A DNA stretch of 64,000 nucleotides from Methylobacterium phyllostachyos (GTDB taxonomy: Bacteria; Pseudomonadota; Alphaproteobacteria; Rhizobiales; Beijerinckiaceae), in contig NZ_FNHS01000007.1 in the NCBI RefSeq assembly GCF_900103445.1, forward strand, positions 124,001-188,000, read 5' to 3'. The notes beneath the pieces were generated by a model. It did no database searches. It was not told where the DNA came from and was given only the letters and a program-made list of their open reading frames with translations. The translations under genes were made by a program, and so were the position numbers. This document shows, piece after piece, positions 8,935 to 18,911 of this stretch; position 1 is the first letter of the stretch, and each line of letters starts with the position of its first letter.

Positions 8935-9700
8935 TCTCGGCGGCCTCCGGGATCTCCTCGGCAAACAGCATCTGCTGGATGCGGCTCTCAAGGCGCAACG
9001 CTGCCTCGGGGGTGTCGGCGCTGTTGAGCTCGGCCTTGACCTCGCCCGGGTGGGGCGACAGCAGCAGGATGCGCGCGCCGACCTTGATCGCCTCGGGGAT
9101 CGAGTGGGTGACGAACAGCACGGTGAAGCGTGTGCCCTCCCACAGGGCCAGAAGCTCGTCCTGCATGCGCCGGCGCGTGAGTGCGTCGAGCGCCGCGAAC
9201 GGCTCGTCCATCAGCAGGATGTCGGGCTCCATGGCCATGCCGCGGGCGATGGCCACGCGCTGCTTCATGCCGCCCGAGAGCGTGTGCGGGTAGCTGTCGG
9301 CGAAGCGCGTCAGATGCACCTTGTCGATATACAGGTCCGCCCGCTCGCGCGCGGCCTTGCCGGTGAGCCGGCCGGAGGCTTCCAGCGCGAACACGACGTT
9401 CTGGCGCACCGTCTTCCAGGGGAGGAGCTGGTCGAACTCCTGGAACACCATCATCCGGTCGGGCCCGGGCTGGGTGACCGGCCGGCCCTTGAGGCGGATC
9501 TCCCCCTCGGTCGGCGCCATGTAGCCGCCCACGGCTTTCAGGAGCGTCGACTTCCCGCAGCCCGACGGGCCCAGGAGCACGAACCGGTCTCCGGGGAACA
9601 CTCGGAAGCTCACCCGGTAGGTCGCCGTCACGAGATGGTCGCGCGTCTTGTACCGAAGCGTGACCCCGTCCACCTCAAGGAGAGGGTGATCCGTATCCAT
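8927..9700 (-). CDS. ABC transporter ATP-binding protein, NitT/TauT type
   Basis: ATPase partner of the permease immediately downstream, 257 residues, full length for the family. Walker A GPSGCGKST is near residue 43, the Q-loop has VFQEFDQLLPWKTV, the signature is LSGGMKQRV near 140, and Walker B is ILLMDEPFAALD near 163, followed by the H-loop VTHSIPEA. The ATG has GGGAGG upstream. The LLPWKTV Q-loop context is characteristic of the TauB/SsuB/NrtD group. Confidence 0.93.
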   Translation of the reverse strand: MDTDHPLLEVDGVTLRYKTRDHLVTATYRVSFRVFPGDRFVLLGPSGCGKSTLLKAVGGYMAPTEGEIRLKGRPVTQPGPDRMMVFQEFDQLLPWKTVRQNVVFALEASGRLTGKAARERADLYIDKVHLTRFADSYPHTLSGGMKQRVAIARGMAMEPDILLMDEPFAALDALTRRRMQDELLALWEGTRFTVLFVTHSIPEAIKVGARILLLSPHPGEVKAELNSADTPEAALRLESRIQQMLFAEEIPEAAENV

Positions 9701-9857
9701 CCATCCTCCCGGGCGCCGCGGCTTGGTCCGCGTTTCGCTGAGGGCGCGGCGATGGACCGGCCCTCACGGGAAAGTGTATCGGTGTGCCGAAGACGCTGTA
9801 AAGGCCGTTATTCTGTATGTAACAGGACCACAATCCTGGAAGATCCGGCTTCGACCC

Positions 9858-10997
9858 TCAGACCGGGTGCCACCATCGGCCCTTCAGCACCACGCCTTCC
9901 GCGGTGATCCGCTGGGCGCCCTGCATGTGCTCGCCGCGTGTGTCGACGTAGTCGAATGCCCCATCCCGGACCGCCAGCACGGTGGCGTCGCCGAGCGCGC
10001 CGACCTTCAGGGTGCCGTACTCCATCCGCTTCACCGCCACGGCGGCGTTCACCGTGGAGGCCGCGATGACGTCGGTGAGGCTCATGCCGAGGCAGAGCAT
10101 CTTCGACATGGTGGTGACCTGATCGAAGGCCGGCCCGTCGATGCAGAGCTGGTGCACGTCCGACGAGATCGTGTCGGGCAGGAAGCCGCCCGCCATCATG
10201 GCCCGCGCCGTCTTGAACGCGAACGAACCCTTGCCGTGGCCGATATCGAACAGCACGCCGCGCGCCCGGGCCTCGCGCAGGGCGGGCTTCACCGCGCCTT
10301 GAGCGGTCACGGGGGAATTCGGGAAGGGCCGGAACGCGTGGGTCAGCACGTCGCCGGGGCGCAGCATCGCCAGCACCTCCTCGTAGCTCGGCGGCGGCTC
10401 GTCGATATGGGCCATCAGCGGCAGGCCGGTCTCCTCCGCCACCTGCAGGGCGATATTGAGCGGCGCAGTGCCCTGGTCCCCGGAGGAATTGCGCCCGACC
10501 CGGACCTTGATGCCGATGATCACGTCCCGGTTGGCCTCGGCGACCTCGACCGCCTCCCGGGGCGCCATGAGGCGCGGATCCTGGCTCTCGCCGACCATGA
10601 TGGTCTTCGAGAAGGCGTAGATGCCCGCGAAGGAGACGTGCAGGTAGGCGAGGATCCGGGCCTCCGAGCGGTCGATGACGTGCTTCCGGAATCCGGCGAA
10701 GTTGCCGGGCCCGGCGCTGCCGGTATCGACCGACGTGGTCACCCCGGAGGTGCGGCAGAATTCGTCGGCGTCGATGCCGATCGAGGTGCCGCCCCAGTAG
10801 ACGTGGGTGTGCAGGTCGATCAGGCCCGGTGTGACGATCGCGCCGGCCATGTCGCGCACCTGCGTGCCGGGGCCCACCGGCAGGTCGCGGCCGAAGCCCG
10901 AGACCCGGCCATCCGCGAAGGCGACATCACAGATCCCGTCATGGTTCTGCGATGGGTCGATAACCCGCGCGCCCTTCAGGATGAGGTCGTGTTGCAC
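9858..10997 (-). CDS. Amidohydrolase/deacetylase family metallohydrolase
   Basis: Cyclic-amidohydrolase superfamily enzyme, 379 residues, related to dihydroorotase. Metal ligands are visible: HxH in GLIDLHTHVYWGG near residue 60, a Lys in GIKVRVG near 160, His in MAHIDEPP near 197, a His in VLTHAF near 220 and the Asp in SSDVHQL near 280. The start is GTG 10997 with GGAG seven bases before. It sits on the - strand between the second peptide operon and the NitT/TauT pair, all in the same direction. The exact substrate (an N-acyl or cyclic amide compound) cannot be read from sequence. Confidence 0.85.
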   Translation of the reverse strand: MQHDLILKGARVIDPSQNHDGICDVAFADGRVSGFGRDLPVGPGTQVRDMAGAIVTPGLIDLHTHVYWGGTSIGIDADEFCRTSGVTTSVDTGSAGPGNFAGFRKHVIDRSEARILAYLHVSFAGIYAFSKTIMVGESQDPRLMAPREAVEVAEANRDVIIGIKVRVGRNSSGDQGTAPLNIALQVAEETGLPLMAHIDEPPPSYEEVLAMLRPGDVLTHAFRPFPNSPVTAQGAVKPALREARARGVLFDIGHGKGSFAFKTARAMMAGGFLPDTISSDVHQLCIDGPAFDQVTTMSKMLCLGMSLTDVIAASTVNAAVAVKRMEYGTLKVGALGDATVLAVRDGAFDYVDTRGEHMQGAQRITAEGVVLKGRWWHPV

Positions 10998-11051
10998 GTG
11001 AGACTCCAGATGCTTTGACGGGACGCCGAACCGTCATGGTGCGCGAAGCGC

Positions 11052-11214
11052 GCCGGGGTTTCCGAAGAGCGTGGCCCTTTGGTGGGTCGTCAGGGCGAAG
11101 CCCTGACAGATCGGGCGCAGCCCGACGATCGGGCACAGCCCGACGATCGGGCGCAGCCCGACAGCAGGGCTCTGCCCTGCACCCGCAAAAGGTCCCGGAC
11201 CTTTTGAAAGCACG
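11052..11214. repeat. Intergenic repeat AGGGC-x-GCCCT family (copy 1 of 4) with 18-bp tandem units
   Basis: Contains short palindromes such as CAGGGCAGAGCCCTG-type cores and AAAAGGTCCCGGACCTTTT. Three to four tandem copies of an 18-bp unit (core GATCGGGCGCAGCCC) lie at 11105-11177. The family recurs at 35545, 49772 and 55329. It occupies the gap between the ATPase stop (11259) and the amidohydrolase start (10997). Confidence 0.8.
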
Positions 11215-11258
11215 ACGTGCTCTGGTCCGGCGCCGGCGCGGCGAGCGTGATCATCATG

Positions 11259-12271
<1,013 letters not shown>

Positions 12272-12275
<4 letters not shown>

Positions 12276-13270
12276 GCCGCGAGGGCGTCCTTCGGCGCGT
12301 AATGGCAGGCGGCGAGGTGGCCCGGCGCCTTCGGCTCCAGGGCCGGGGCGTAGGCGCGGCACAGGTCGGTCACGTCCGGGCAGCGGCCGGCGAAGACGCA
12401 GCCCTCGATCCGACCTTTGAGGCTCGGCACCATGCCGGGGATCTCGGCGAGCCGTTCGTCGCCGCCGTGCTCGACCGCGCCGAGCTTCGGCACCGCCCCC
12501 ATCAGGCCCCGGGTGTAGGGATGGCGCGGCGCCCGGAACAGGTCGCGGACCGGCGCCTCCTCGACCTTGCGGCCGGCATACATCACCACCACCCGGTCGG
12601 CGACCTCGGCCACGACGCCGAGATCATGGGTGATCAGCATGATGGCGGCCCCGACCCGGGCCTTCAGGTCGCGCATCAGGTCGAGGATCTGGGCCTGGAT
12701 GGTCACGTCGAGGGCCGTGGTGGGCTCGTCGGCGATGAGCAGCTTAGGCGAGCAGGCGAGCGCGATGGCGATCATCACCCGCTGGCGCATGCCGCCGGAG
12801 AGCTGGTGCGGGTATTCCCGCACCCGCCGCCGCGGCTCGGGGATGCCGACCAGCGTCAGCATCTCCACCGCCCGCTCCTCGGCGGCGCGCCGGCTGAGGC
12901 CCTGGTGCAGGCGCAGGGTCTCGCCGATCTGGCGGCCGACCGTCAGCACCGGGTTCAGCGAGGTCATCGGCTCCTGGAAGATCACGCTGATGTCGTTGCC
13001 GCGGATCTTGCGCATGGCGCTGTTCGGCAGATCGAGGAGGTTTTTTCCTTCGAACTTGATCGCGCCGGCGATGCGGGCCGGCGGCTCGGGCAGGAGCCGC
13101 AGGATCGACATCGAGGTCACCGACTTGCCGCAGCCGGATTCGCCCACGATCGCCAGGGTCTCGCCGGAGCCGATCGCGAACGACACCCCATCCACCGCCC
13201 GGTTCACCCCGTCGGGGGTGCGGAAATGGACCTGCAGGTTCTCGATCGACAGGAGGGGTGCGCCGCTCAT
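12272..13270 (-). CDS. Peptide ABC transporter ATP-binding protein, DppD type
   Basis: First ATPase of the operon, 332 residues. Walker [10 protein letters not shown] is near residue 40, Q-loop [13 protein letters not shown] near 95, signature LSGGMRQRV near 155, then Walker [15 protein letters not shown]. The C-terminus has [12 protein letters not shown] and a [14 protein letters not shown] cluster motif. It pairs with the DppF-type ATPase. It overlaps the upstream permease stop by one base (TGATG) and the downstream gene by four bases, typical of tight operon coupling. Confidence 0.94.
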
Positions 13271-14241
13271 CAGACGTCCTTCGCCATGCGGGGATCGAGG
13301 GCGTCGCGCAGGCCGTCACCCACGAGGTTCACGGCGAGCACCGTCATGGAGAGGAAGATGGCCGGGAACAGGATGATGTAGAACTTCACCTGCCAGAGCG
13401 CCCGGCCCTCGGCCATGATGTTGCCCCAGGAGGGCGTCGAGGGCGGCACGCCCGCGCCGATGAACGACAGGATCGCCTCGGTGATCATCGCGGAGGCGCA
13501 GATGTAGGTCGCCTGCACGGTCATGGGCGCGAGCGTGTTGGGCAGGATGTGGCGCCAGATGATCGCAGGCATCCGGGTGCCCGTGGTCACGGCCGCCTCG
13601 ACGTAGGGCTGCTCACGCAGCGACAGCACCACGCCGCGCACGAGGCGGGCGACGCGGGGGATCTCCGCGATGGTGATGGCGATGATCACGTTCTGGACCG
13701 AGCCGCGGGTCAGCGCCATCAGCGCGATGGCGAGCAGGATCGGCGGGATCGACATCATGCCGTCGACGACCCGCATCACCACGCCGTCGAGCCAGCGCAC
13801 CATGCCGGAGACGAGCCCGACCGCCAGCCCCGCGACCGAGGCGAGGAATGCCACCGCGAAGCCGACCAGCAGCGAGACCCGGGCGCCGTACACCACCCGC
13901 GAATAGACGTCGCGGCCGAGCATGTCGGTGCCGAACCAGTACTGCGCGGAGGGCATCCGGGTGCGCTTGGCCGGCGCGAGGGCGGTCGGGTCGACCGTGC
14001 CGAGCCACGGCGCCAGCAAGGCCATCAGGAAGACGATGAGGAGCATCACGCCGCCGACCACGATGGTCGGGTTGCGGCGGACATAGGTCCAGACCTTGCC
14101 CCTGTGCTTGCGCACCGGGATCACGTCCGGCAGCGGCGCCGCGACGGCGAGGCCCGGGGGCGGGGGGGCCTTGGGCAGGCCTCCGGGCGGGGCGCCCGCC
14201 TGCGGGACGCGATCGGGGAAGGGCGCGACGGTCGCGGTCAA
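13270..14241 (-). CDS. ABC transporter permease, DppC type (TTG start)
   Basis: Membrane subunit, 323 residues from a TTG start that overlaps the DppB stop (TTGA). A Pro-rich cytoplasmic tail of about 55 residues precedes the first helix ([20 protein letters not shown]). The DppC signature [20 protein letters not shown] follows, then five more helices, an EAA loop ([20 protein letters not shown]) and the C-terminal [20 protein letters not shown]. The frame is open far upstream to 15495, but that part overlaps the DppB gene and is not coding. The rare start is chosen from the overlap geometry; a downstream GTG is the alternative. Confidence 0.88.
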   Translation of the reverse strand: MTATVAPFPDRVPQAGAPPGGLPKAPPPPGLAVAAPLPDVIPVRKHRGKVWTYVRRNPTIVVGGVMLLIVFLMALLAPWLGTVDPTALAPAKRTRMPSAQYWFGTDMLGRDVYSRVVYGARVSLLVGFAVAFLASVAGLAVGLVSGMVRWLDGVVMRVVDGMMSIPPILLAIALMALTRGSVQNVIIAITIAEIPRVARLVRGVVLSLREQPYVEAAVTTGTRMPAIIWRHILPNTLAPMTVQATYICASAMITEAILSFIGAGVPPSTPSWGNIMAEGRALWQVKFYIILFPAIFLSMTVLAVNLVGDGLRDALDPRMAKDV

Positions 14242-15179
14242 TAGCGGATCCTCGGGTCGAGCAATGTGTAGAAGAGGTCGATGGCGAGGTTCACGAGCAC
14301 GTAGACGAAGCTGAACAGCAGCACGATGCCCTGGATGATCGGGTAATCGCGCCGCAGGATGGCATCCACGGTGAGGCGCCCGAGGCCGGGGATCGCGAAG
14401 ACCGTCTCGGTCACCACCGCGCCGCCGATCAGCAGGGCGATGCCGATGCCGATCACGGTGACGATCGGCACCGCGGCGTTCTTGAGGGCGTGGACGAACA
14501 GGACCGGCCCCTGCGCCAGCCCCTTGGCGCGCGCGGTGCGCACGTAATCCTGGCTCAGCACGTCGAGCATGGTGGCCCGGGTCACCCGGGCGATCAGCGC
14601 GATGTAGACGAGGCCGAGCGTCACCGCTGGCAGGATCAGGTGGGACAGCCAGGGCCAGAGCCCCTGCTCGATCGGCGTGTAGCCCTGCACGGGCAGCCAG
14701 CCGAGCTGAAGGGCGAAGACGTAGGCCAGGATGTAGCCGACCACGAAGACCGGCACAGAGAAGCCCGTTACGGCGAGCCCCATCACGAGGCGGTCGATCA
14801 GGCTGCCGGCCTTCCAGGCGGCGACGACGCCGAGCGGCACCGCCACCGCGATGGCGAAGACCAGGGTGACGAGCATCAGCGAGACGGTGGGCTGCACCCG
14901 CTGGCCGATCATGGTGGTGACCGGCAGGTTGGTGAAGATCGAGGTGCCGAGGTCCCCGTGCAGGATGTGCCAGGACCATTCCCCGAACCGCACCAGGAAG
15001 GGCCGGTCGAGGCCGAGCGTGGCCCGGATGCGGATGATATCCTCGGGGCTCGCCTGATCGCCCGCGATGATGGCGGCCGGATCCCCGGGGGCGAAGTAGA
15101 GGAGGCTGAAGACGAACAGCCCGACCACCGCCATGACGGGGATGGTGGCGAGGATGCGCCTGCCGATATAGCCGAGCAT
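14238..15179 (-). CDS. ABC transporter permease, DppB type
   Basis: Membrane subunit of the second peptide importer, 313 residues. The N-terminus MLGYIGRRILATIPVMAVVG forms helix 1, followed by the periplasmic LGLDRPFLVRFGEW segment. The remaining helices carry an EAA loop (DYVRTARAKGLAQGPVLFVH). The C-terminus DPRIRY is typical. It begins 15 bases after the binding-protein stop. It is similar in layout to the DppB at 1627 but clearly diverged, so the two operons are not a recent duplication. Confidence 0.93.
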   Translation of the reverse strand: MLGYIGRRILATIPVMAVVGLFVFSLLYFAPGDPAAIIAGDQASPEDIIRIRATLGLDRPFLVRFGEWSWHILHGDLGTSIFTNLPVTTMIGQRVQPTVSLMLVTLVFAIAVAVPLGVVAAWKAGSLIDRLVMGLAVTGFSVPVFVVGYILAYVFALQLGWLPVQGYTPIEQGLWPWLSHLILPAVTLGLVYIALIARVTRATMLDVLSQDYVRTARAKGLAQGPVLFVHALKNAAVPIVTVIGIGIALLIGGAVVTETVFAIPGLGRLTVDAILRRDYPIIQGIVLLFSFVYVLVNLAIDLFYTLLDPRIRY

Positions 15180-15194
15180 GGGGTGTCTCCGGTC

Positions 15195-16781
15195 CTAGGC
15201 CTTCGACACGCCCCAGGTGAACGGGATCGGCCCCTTCACGATGCCCGAGACGTTCTTCCGCCACGCCTGGTAGCCGAGGAAGAACCCGGTCGGGACGTAG
15301 ACCACGCCCTCGCAGGCGGCGGCGTTGACCTTGTCGATGGCGGCCTTCTCGGACGTCGGGTCGGCGGCGTCGAACCACTCGGTGATCGCCGCCTCCACGG
15401 GCGGGATGTTGGGCCAGCCGAACCACGCCTTGTCGCCGTTGGCGCGCACCGCCGGGTAGCCCGCCGGGTTGATGCAGTCGGCGCCGGCGTGCCACGTGTG
15501 GAACATGTTCCAGCCGCCCTGGCTGGGGGGCGCCTTGGAGGCCCGGCGGGTGCCGGTGGTGCCCCAGTCGGTGGCGACGAAATCGACGTTGAAGCCCATC
15601 TGCTTCAGCAGGTCGGCGGTGATGTCGCCCTGCGCCTTGGTGATCGGCTGGTCCTGCGCCACGACGCAGGTGACGGGCTCGCCCTTGTAGCCGGCTTCCT
15701 TGAGCAGCTTCTGGCCGAGCTTGATGTCGCCCTTGCCCACGTTGCCGCCGCCCGCCTCGCTGTAGAGCGCCGTGCCCGGGGTGAAGAAGCCCGGCAGTGT
15801 CTTCCAGAGGCTGTCGTCGTCGCCGACGATCGCCCGCATGTAGTCCTCCTGGCTCATCGCCGTCAGGACGGCCTGGCGGATCTTCGGATTGTCGAAGGGC
15901 GGGTGCAGGTGGTTCATCCGGAACGACCCGACATTGCCCAGCGGGTCGGCGATATCGACGTTGAGGTTACTGTTCTTGCGCAGCAGCGGCACGAGGTCGG
16001 AGATCGGGTTCTCCCACCAGTCGACCTCGCCATTCTGCAGGGCCGCCGAGGCGGTGGCGGCGTCCGGCATGATCACCCACTCGACCCGGTCGACCAGGAT
16101 GCGCTTGCCCCCGGCGAGCCAGGAATTCGGCTCCTCGCGGGGCTTGTAGCCGGCGAATGTCTCGAACACCGCCCGGGCGCCCGGCACCCACTCATTGCGG
16201 ACGAACTTCATCGGCCCGGAGCCGACATACTCGGTGATCTGCGTGAACGGGTCCGTCTTGGCGATCCGCTCCGGCATGATCAGCGCCATCGGGGCATTGG
16301 TCTTGCCGAGCGCGTAGAGCAGTTTCGGGAACGGCTTCTTGAGGCGCCAGCGGAAGGTCCGGTCGTCGGTTGCCGAGAGCTCGTCCTGGACGCCGCGGAT
16401 CATCAGGCCGATCGGGTCCCGGGCCATCCAGCGGGTGAGGCTCGCCACCACGTCCTTCGACAGGACCGGCTCGCCGTCGTGCCACATCAGGCCGGGGCGC
16501 AGCCGGAAGGTCCAGGTCAGCTTGTCGCCCGAGACCTCCTCGGACTCGACCATCTGGCGCTGCGGCTTCAGCTGGTCGTCGACGCCGTACAGCATGTCCC
16601 ACACGAGGGTGCCGGCGTTGCGCACCACGTACTGGGTCCCCCAGATCGGATCAAAATTGGCGAGGTTCGCCTGGGGGACGAAGCGGAGGACCTTGGCGCC
16701 CTGCGCCAGGGCCGGCATCGCAACCTGCGGCGCGGCAAGCCCGAGCGCGGCTGAGCCCTTGAGGAAGGTCCTGCGGTCCAT
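15195..16781 (-). CDS. Peptide ABC transporter substrate-binding protein with Tat-type leader
   Basis: Periplasmic family 5 binding protein, 528 residues, heading the - strand operon. The leader MDRRTFLKGSAALGLAAPQV carries a twin-Arg motif (RRTFLKG) and ends in ALAQG, so export is probably through Tat. Family landmarks are WTFRLRPGLMWHDGEPVLSK near 100 and KIRQAVLTAMSQEDYMRAI near 310. ATG 16781 with GGGAG upstream is chosen over a frame that is open 165 bases further. It would feed the permeases and ATPases at 11259-15179. Confidence 0.92.
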   Translation of the reverse strand: MDRRTFLKGSAALGLAAPQVAMPALAQGAKVLRFVPQANLANFDPIWGTQYVVRNAGTLVWDMLYGVDDQLKPQRQMVESEEVSGDKLTWTFRLRPGLMWHDGEPVLSKDVVASLTRWMARDPIGLMIRGVQDELSATDDRTFRWRLKKPFPKLLYALGKTNAPMALIMPERIAKTDPFTQITEYVGSGPMKFVRNEWVPGARAVFETFAGYKPREEPNSWLAGGKRILVDRVEWVIMPDAATASAALQNGEVDWWENPISDLVPLLRKNSNLNVDIADPLGNVGSFRMNHLHPPFDNPKIRQAVLTAMSQEDYMRAIVGDDDSLWKTLPGFFTPGTALYSEAGGGNVGKGDIKLGQKLLKEAGYKGEPVTCVVAQDQPITKAQGDITADLLKQMGFNVDFVATDWGTTGTRRASKAPPSQGGWNMFHTWHAGADCINPAGYPAVRANGDKAWFGWPNIPPVEAAITEWFDAADPTSEKAAIDKVNAAACEGVVYVPTGFFLGYQAWRKNVSGIVKGPIPFTWGVSKA

Positions 16782-17358
16782 CGTGATCTCCCTGGCGGTG
16801 CGGATCTCAGGCACGCGTCGCCGGCCCACACCTTGTGGGCGAGTTTGAACAATTCTTAGGCAGGGGCGCAATGGCCCGGCGTGACAACCGGGATGGGACG
16901 CGCGCCGACGCGACCGCCGGATCGGCAGTGGGCAGGGTCGGGACACGGGCGGGCAGTGCGGTTGTCGCGGTCACGGGCGGCGTGTCGCAAGGCCCGCGCC
17001 AGCTTCATAGATACTGCGTTATGTATTCAGGATGATTGGGGGGCGGCACGGCTGGACACGCGCAACGCCGTCCTTGCGAGCGCAGCGAAGCAATCCAGCG
17101 CGCGCTGCACCGATCGAGGGCGCGCTGCCTTGGGTCGCTACGCTGCGCTCGCGATGACGGAACGGGCGCCAAACACCGTGGAGGAGCTGGGTACAAGTCC
17201 CTTCTCGCGCTCGTTGCAATGAGCGGGAATGTTCCACGCGCCCATGCGGGACGGATGCAGAAAGCTTGAGGGCTGAAGCACGCGTATCCCCCACTGCGGA
17301 AGGAAGGGGATACGCGGCCGCCTGTCAGATCTATCGGCGATCCGTAGCTTCGGCCGCC
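16782..17358. other. Gene-free stretch upstream of binding protein
   Basis: About 580 bases between the start of the peptide operon and the end of the PHA depolymerase gene. It holds the dispersed repeat at 17068-17160 and presumably the operon promoter near 16830-17040. No credible gene is seen; short frames here are Arg/Ala-rich and overlap the repeat. Confidence 0.6.
17068..17160. repeat. Dispersed GCGAGCGCAGCGAAGCAATCC inverted repeat (copy 1 of 2)
   Basis: A 93-bp element with ends CCGTCCTTGCGAGCGCAGCG and CGCTGCGCTCGCGATGACGG forming an imperfect inverted repeat, with an inner GCGCGCTG palindromic part. A second copy lies at 30860-30953. Elements with this core are widespread as intergenic repeats in many bacteria. 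No coding content. Confidence 0.85.
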
Positions 17359-18636
17359 TTACCCCACCTGCCGCAGATGCCCGCCCCGCACCCCCGGGAC
17401 CGCCTGCATGGCGCGGATGAAGGCGGCGATGCGCGGCGCGATCACCGTGCGGTAGCGCGAGCCGTTGAACACCCCGTAATGCCCCACCCCCGCCTGGAGG
17501 TGATAGGCCTTGCGCGCCTCGGGCAGGTTCGGCGTCAGGTCGAGGGCCGCCTTGGTCTGGCCGACGCCGGAGATGTCGTCGTTCTCGCCCTCGACCGCCA
17601 GGATCGCGCAGCGGCGGATGGCGCCGAGATCGACCGGGACGCCCCGGTGCTGCATCTCGCCCTTCGGCAATGCGTGATTCACGAACACCGTCTCCACCGT
17701 CTGGAGGTAATACTCGGCCGTGAGGTCCATCACCGCGAGGTACTCGTCGTAGAATTCCCGGTGCTTCTCGGCCGGCTCGCCGTCGCCCTTCACCAGATGC
17801 TCGAACATGTCGGTATGGGCCGTGACGTGCCGGTCGAGGTTCATCGCCATGAAGCCCGAGAGCTGCAGGAAGCCCGGATAGACCCGGCGCCACGCCCCCG
17901 GATAGATCGGCGGCACGAGGCTGATCGTGTTCTGCTCGAACCACGTCTGGCCGCGCTCCTGCGCGAGACAGTTCACCGCGGTCGGCGAGCGGCGCGTGTC
18001 GATCGGGCCACCCATCAGGGTCATCGAGTTCGGCACCCCCGGCTCGTCGGCGGCCTCCATCAGCGCCACCGCGGCGAGGACCGGCACCGCCGGCTGACAC
18101 ACCGCCATGACGTGCAGGTCCGGCCCCAGGAAAGCGAACATCTCCTGCAGATAATCGATGTAGTCGTCGAGGTCGAAGCGCCCGGCGAGCAGCGGCACCA
18201 TCCGGGCGTCGGTCCAGTCGGTGATGAACACCCGGTGGTTCGGCAGCATCGCCTCCACGGTGCCGCGCAGCAGCGTCGCGTAGTGGCCCGACATCGGCGC
18301 CACGATCAGCAGCTTCGGCTGCGCCTCGGCGGGCGGCGTCGCGAAGGCACGATCGAAGGCGATCAGGCGGCAGAACGGCCGCTCCCAGACCACCCGCTCG
18401 CTCACCGGCACCGCTTGGCCGTCGACGACCGTTTCGGTGAAGCCGAAGGCCGGCTTGCCGTACTGGCGGGTGACCCGCTCGAACATCTCGCAGCCGGCGC
18501 TGACCGCCCGCGCGTAGGGCCCGTAGGCCAGGGGATTGCCGGGGATCTGGAGGCCGTAGCGCGTGAGGTCGGCGGCAATCCGAGCCGGCGTCATCAGGGC
18601 GCGGGCGCCCTCGTATAGCGAATAGGCCAGGAGCAT
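17359..18636 (-). CDS. phaZ: Intracellular polyhydroxyalkanoate depolymerase
   Basis: Degrades stored polyhydroxybutyrate to release hydroxybutyrate. The 425-residue length fits intracellular depolymerases. The lipase-box equivalent reads AVCQPAVP with Cys180 as nucleophile, as in the Ralstonia enzyme that uses Cys instead of Ser. The C-terminal PHB_depo_C region includes VEGENDDISG (likely catalytic Asp) and GVGHYGVFNGSRYR (His). The start ATG 18636 is decided by GAGGTG directly before it; two in-frame ATGs upstream lack such a site. It is divergent from regB and in the same window as two phasin-family genes, consistent with PHA metabolism. Confidence 0.88.
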   Translation of the reverse strand: MLLAYSLYEGARALMTPARIAADLTRYGLQIPGNPLAYGPYARAVSAGCEMFERVTRQYGKPAFGFTETVVDGQAVPVSERVVWERPFCRLIAFDRAFATPPAEAQPKLLIVAPMSGHYATLLRGTVEAMLPNHRVFITDWTDARMVPLLAGRFDLDDYIDYLQEMFAFLGPDLHVMAVCQPAVPVLAAVALMEAADEPGVPNSMTLMGGPIDTRRSPTAVNCLAQERGQTWFEQNTISLVPPIYPGAWRRVYPGFLQLSGFMAMNLDRHVTAHTDMFEHLVKGDGEPAEKHREFYDEYLAVMDLTAEYYLQTVETVFVNHALPKGEMQHRGVPVDLGAIRRCAILAVEGENDDISGVGQTKAALDLTPNLPEARKAYHLQAGVGHYGVFNGSRYRTVIAPRIAAFIRAMQAVPGVRGGHLRQVG

Positions 18637-18720
18637 CGTCACCTCGCGGGTCGTCATCCGGCCAGCGACGCGCCACGCCTGCCGACGATGGAACCCCCTG
18701 CAACCTGGATCGGCAGGATA

Positions 18721-18749
18721 ATGTTCCACCCTGAACGATAATGGAACAT
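18721..18749. promoter_or_regulatory. Inverted repeat ATGTTCCA-N13-TGGAACAT between phaZ and regB
   Basis: Perfect 8-bp arms (18721-18728 and 18742-18749) lie 85-113 bases upstream of the depolymerase start in the divergent intergenic region. The arrangement resembles a dimeric-regulator operator. Which gene it serves is unknown, and no -10/-35 could be assigned with confidence. Confidence 0.4.
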
Positions 18750-18911
18750 ACCCTTTTGGGGCGACTTGCCTGTGACGACGACGCCTGTGACGATTCGGCC
18801 CGGACGGCGGCGGGCTTCCCGCATCCGCGACATCGCCGGACTTGAACAGCGCCGGGTTCAGCGAAAATTCCCCGCTGGTCCAGTCCGTTGGATGCTCGAC
18901 TGAAGCAGCGC

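Noticed and set aside
11105..11177. Tandem 18-bp units resembling a CRISPR-like array
   Set aside because: Units are directly adjacent with no spacers and belong to a dispersed palindromic repeat family; no cas gene is present.
13270..15495. A 741-codon open frame on the - strand
   Set aside because: Only its 3' third (13270-14241) encodes the DppC permease. The rest overlaps the DppB gene and binding protein in another frame and translates to Arg/Pro-rich noise.
14490..16754. A 754-codon open frame opposite the DppB and binding-protein genes
   Set aside because: Antisense shadow with Asp/Arg/His/Gly-rich low-complexity translation and no recognisable domain.
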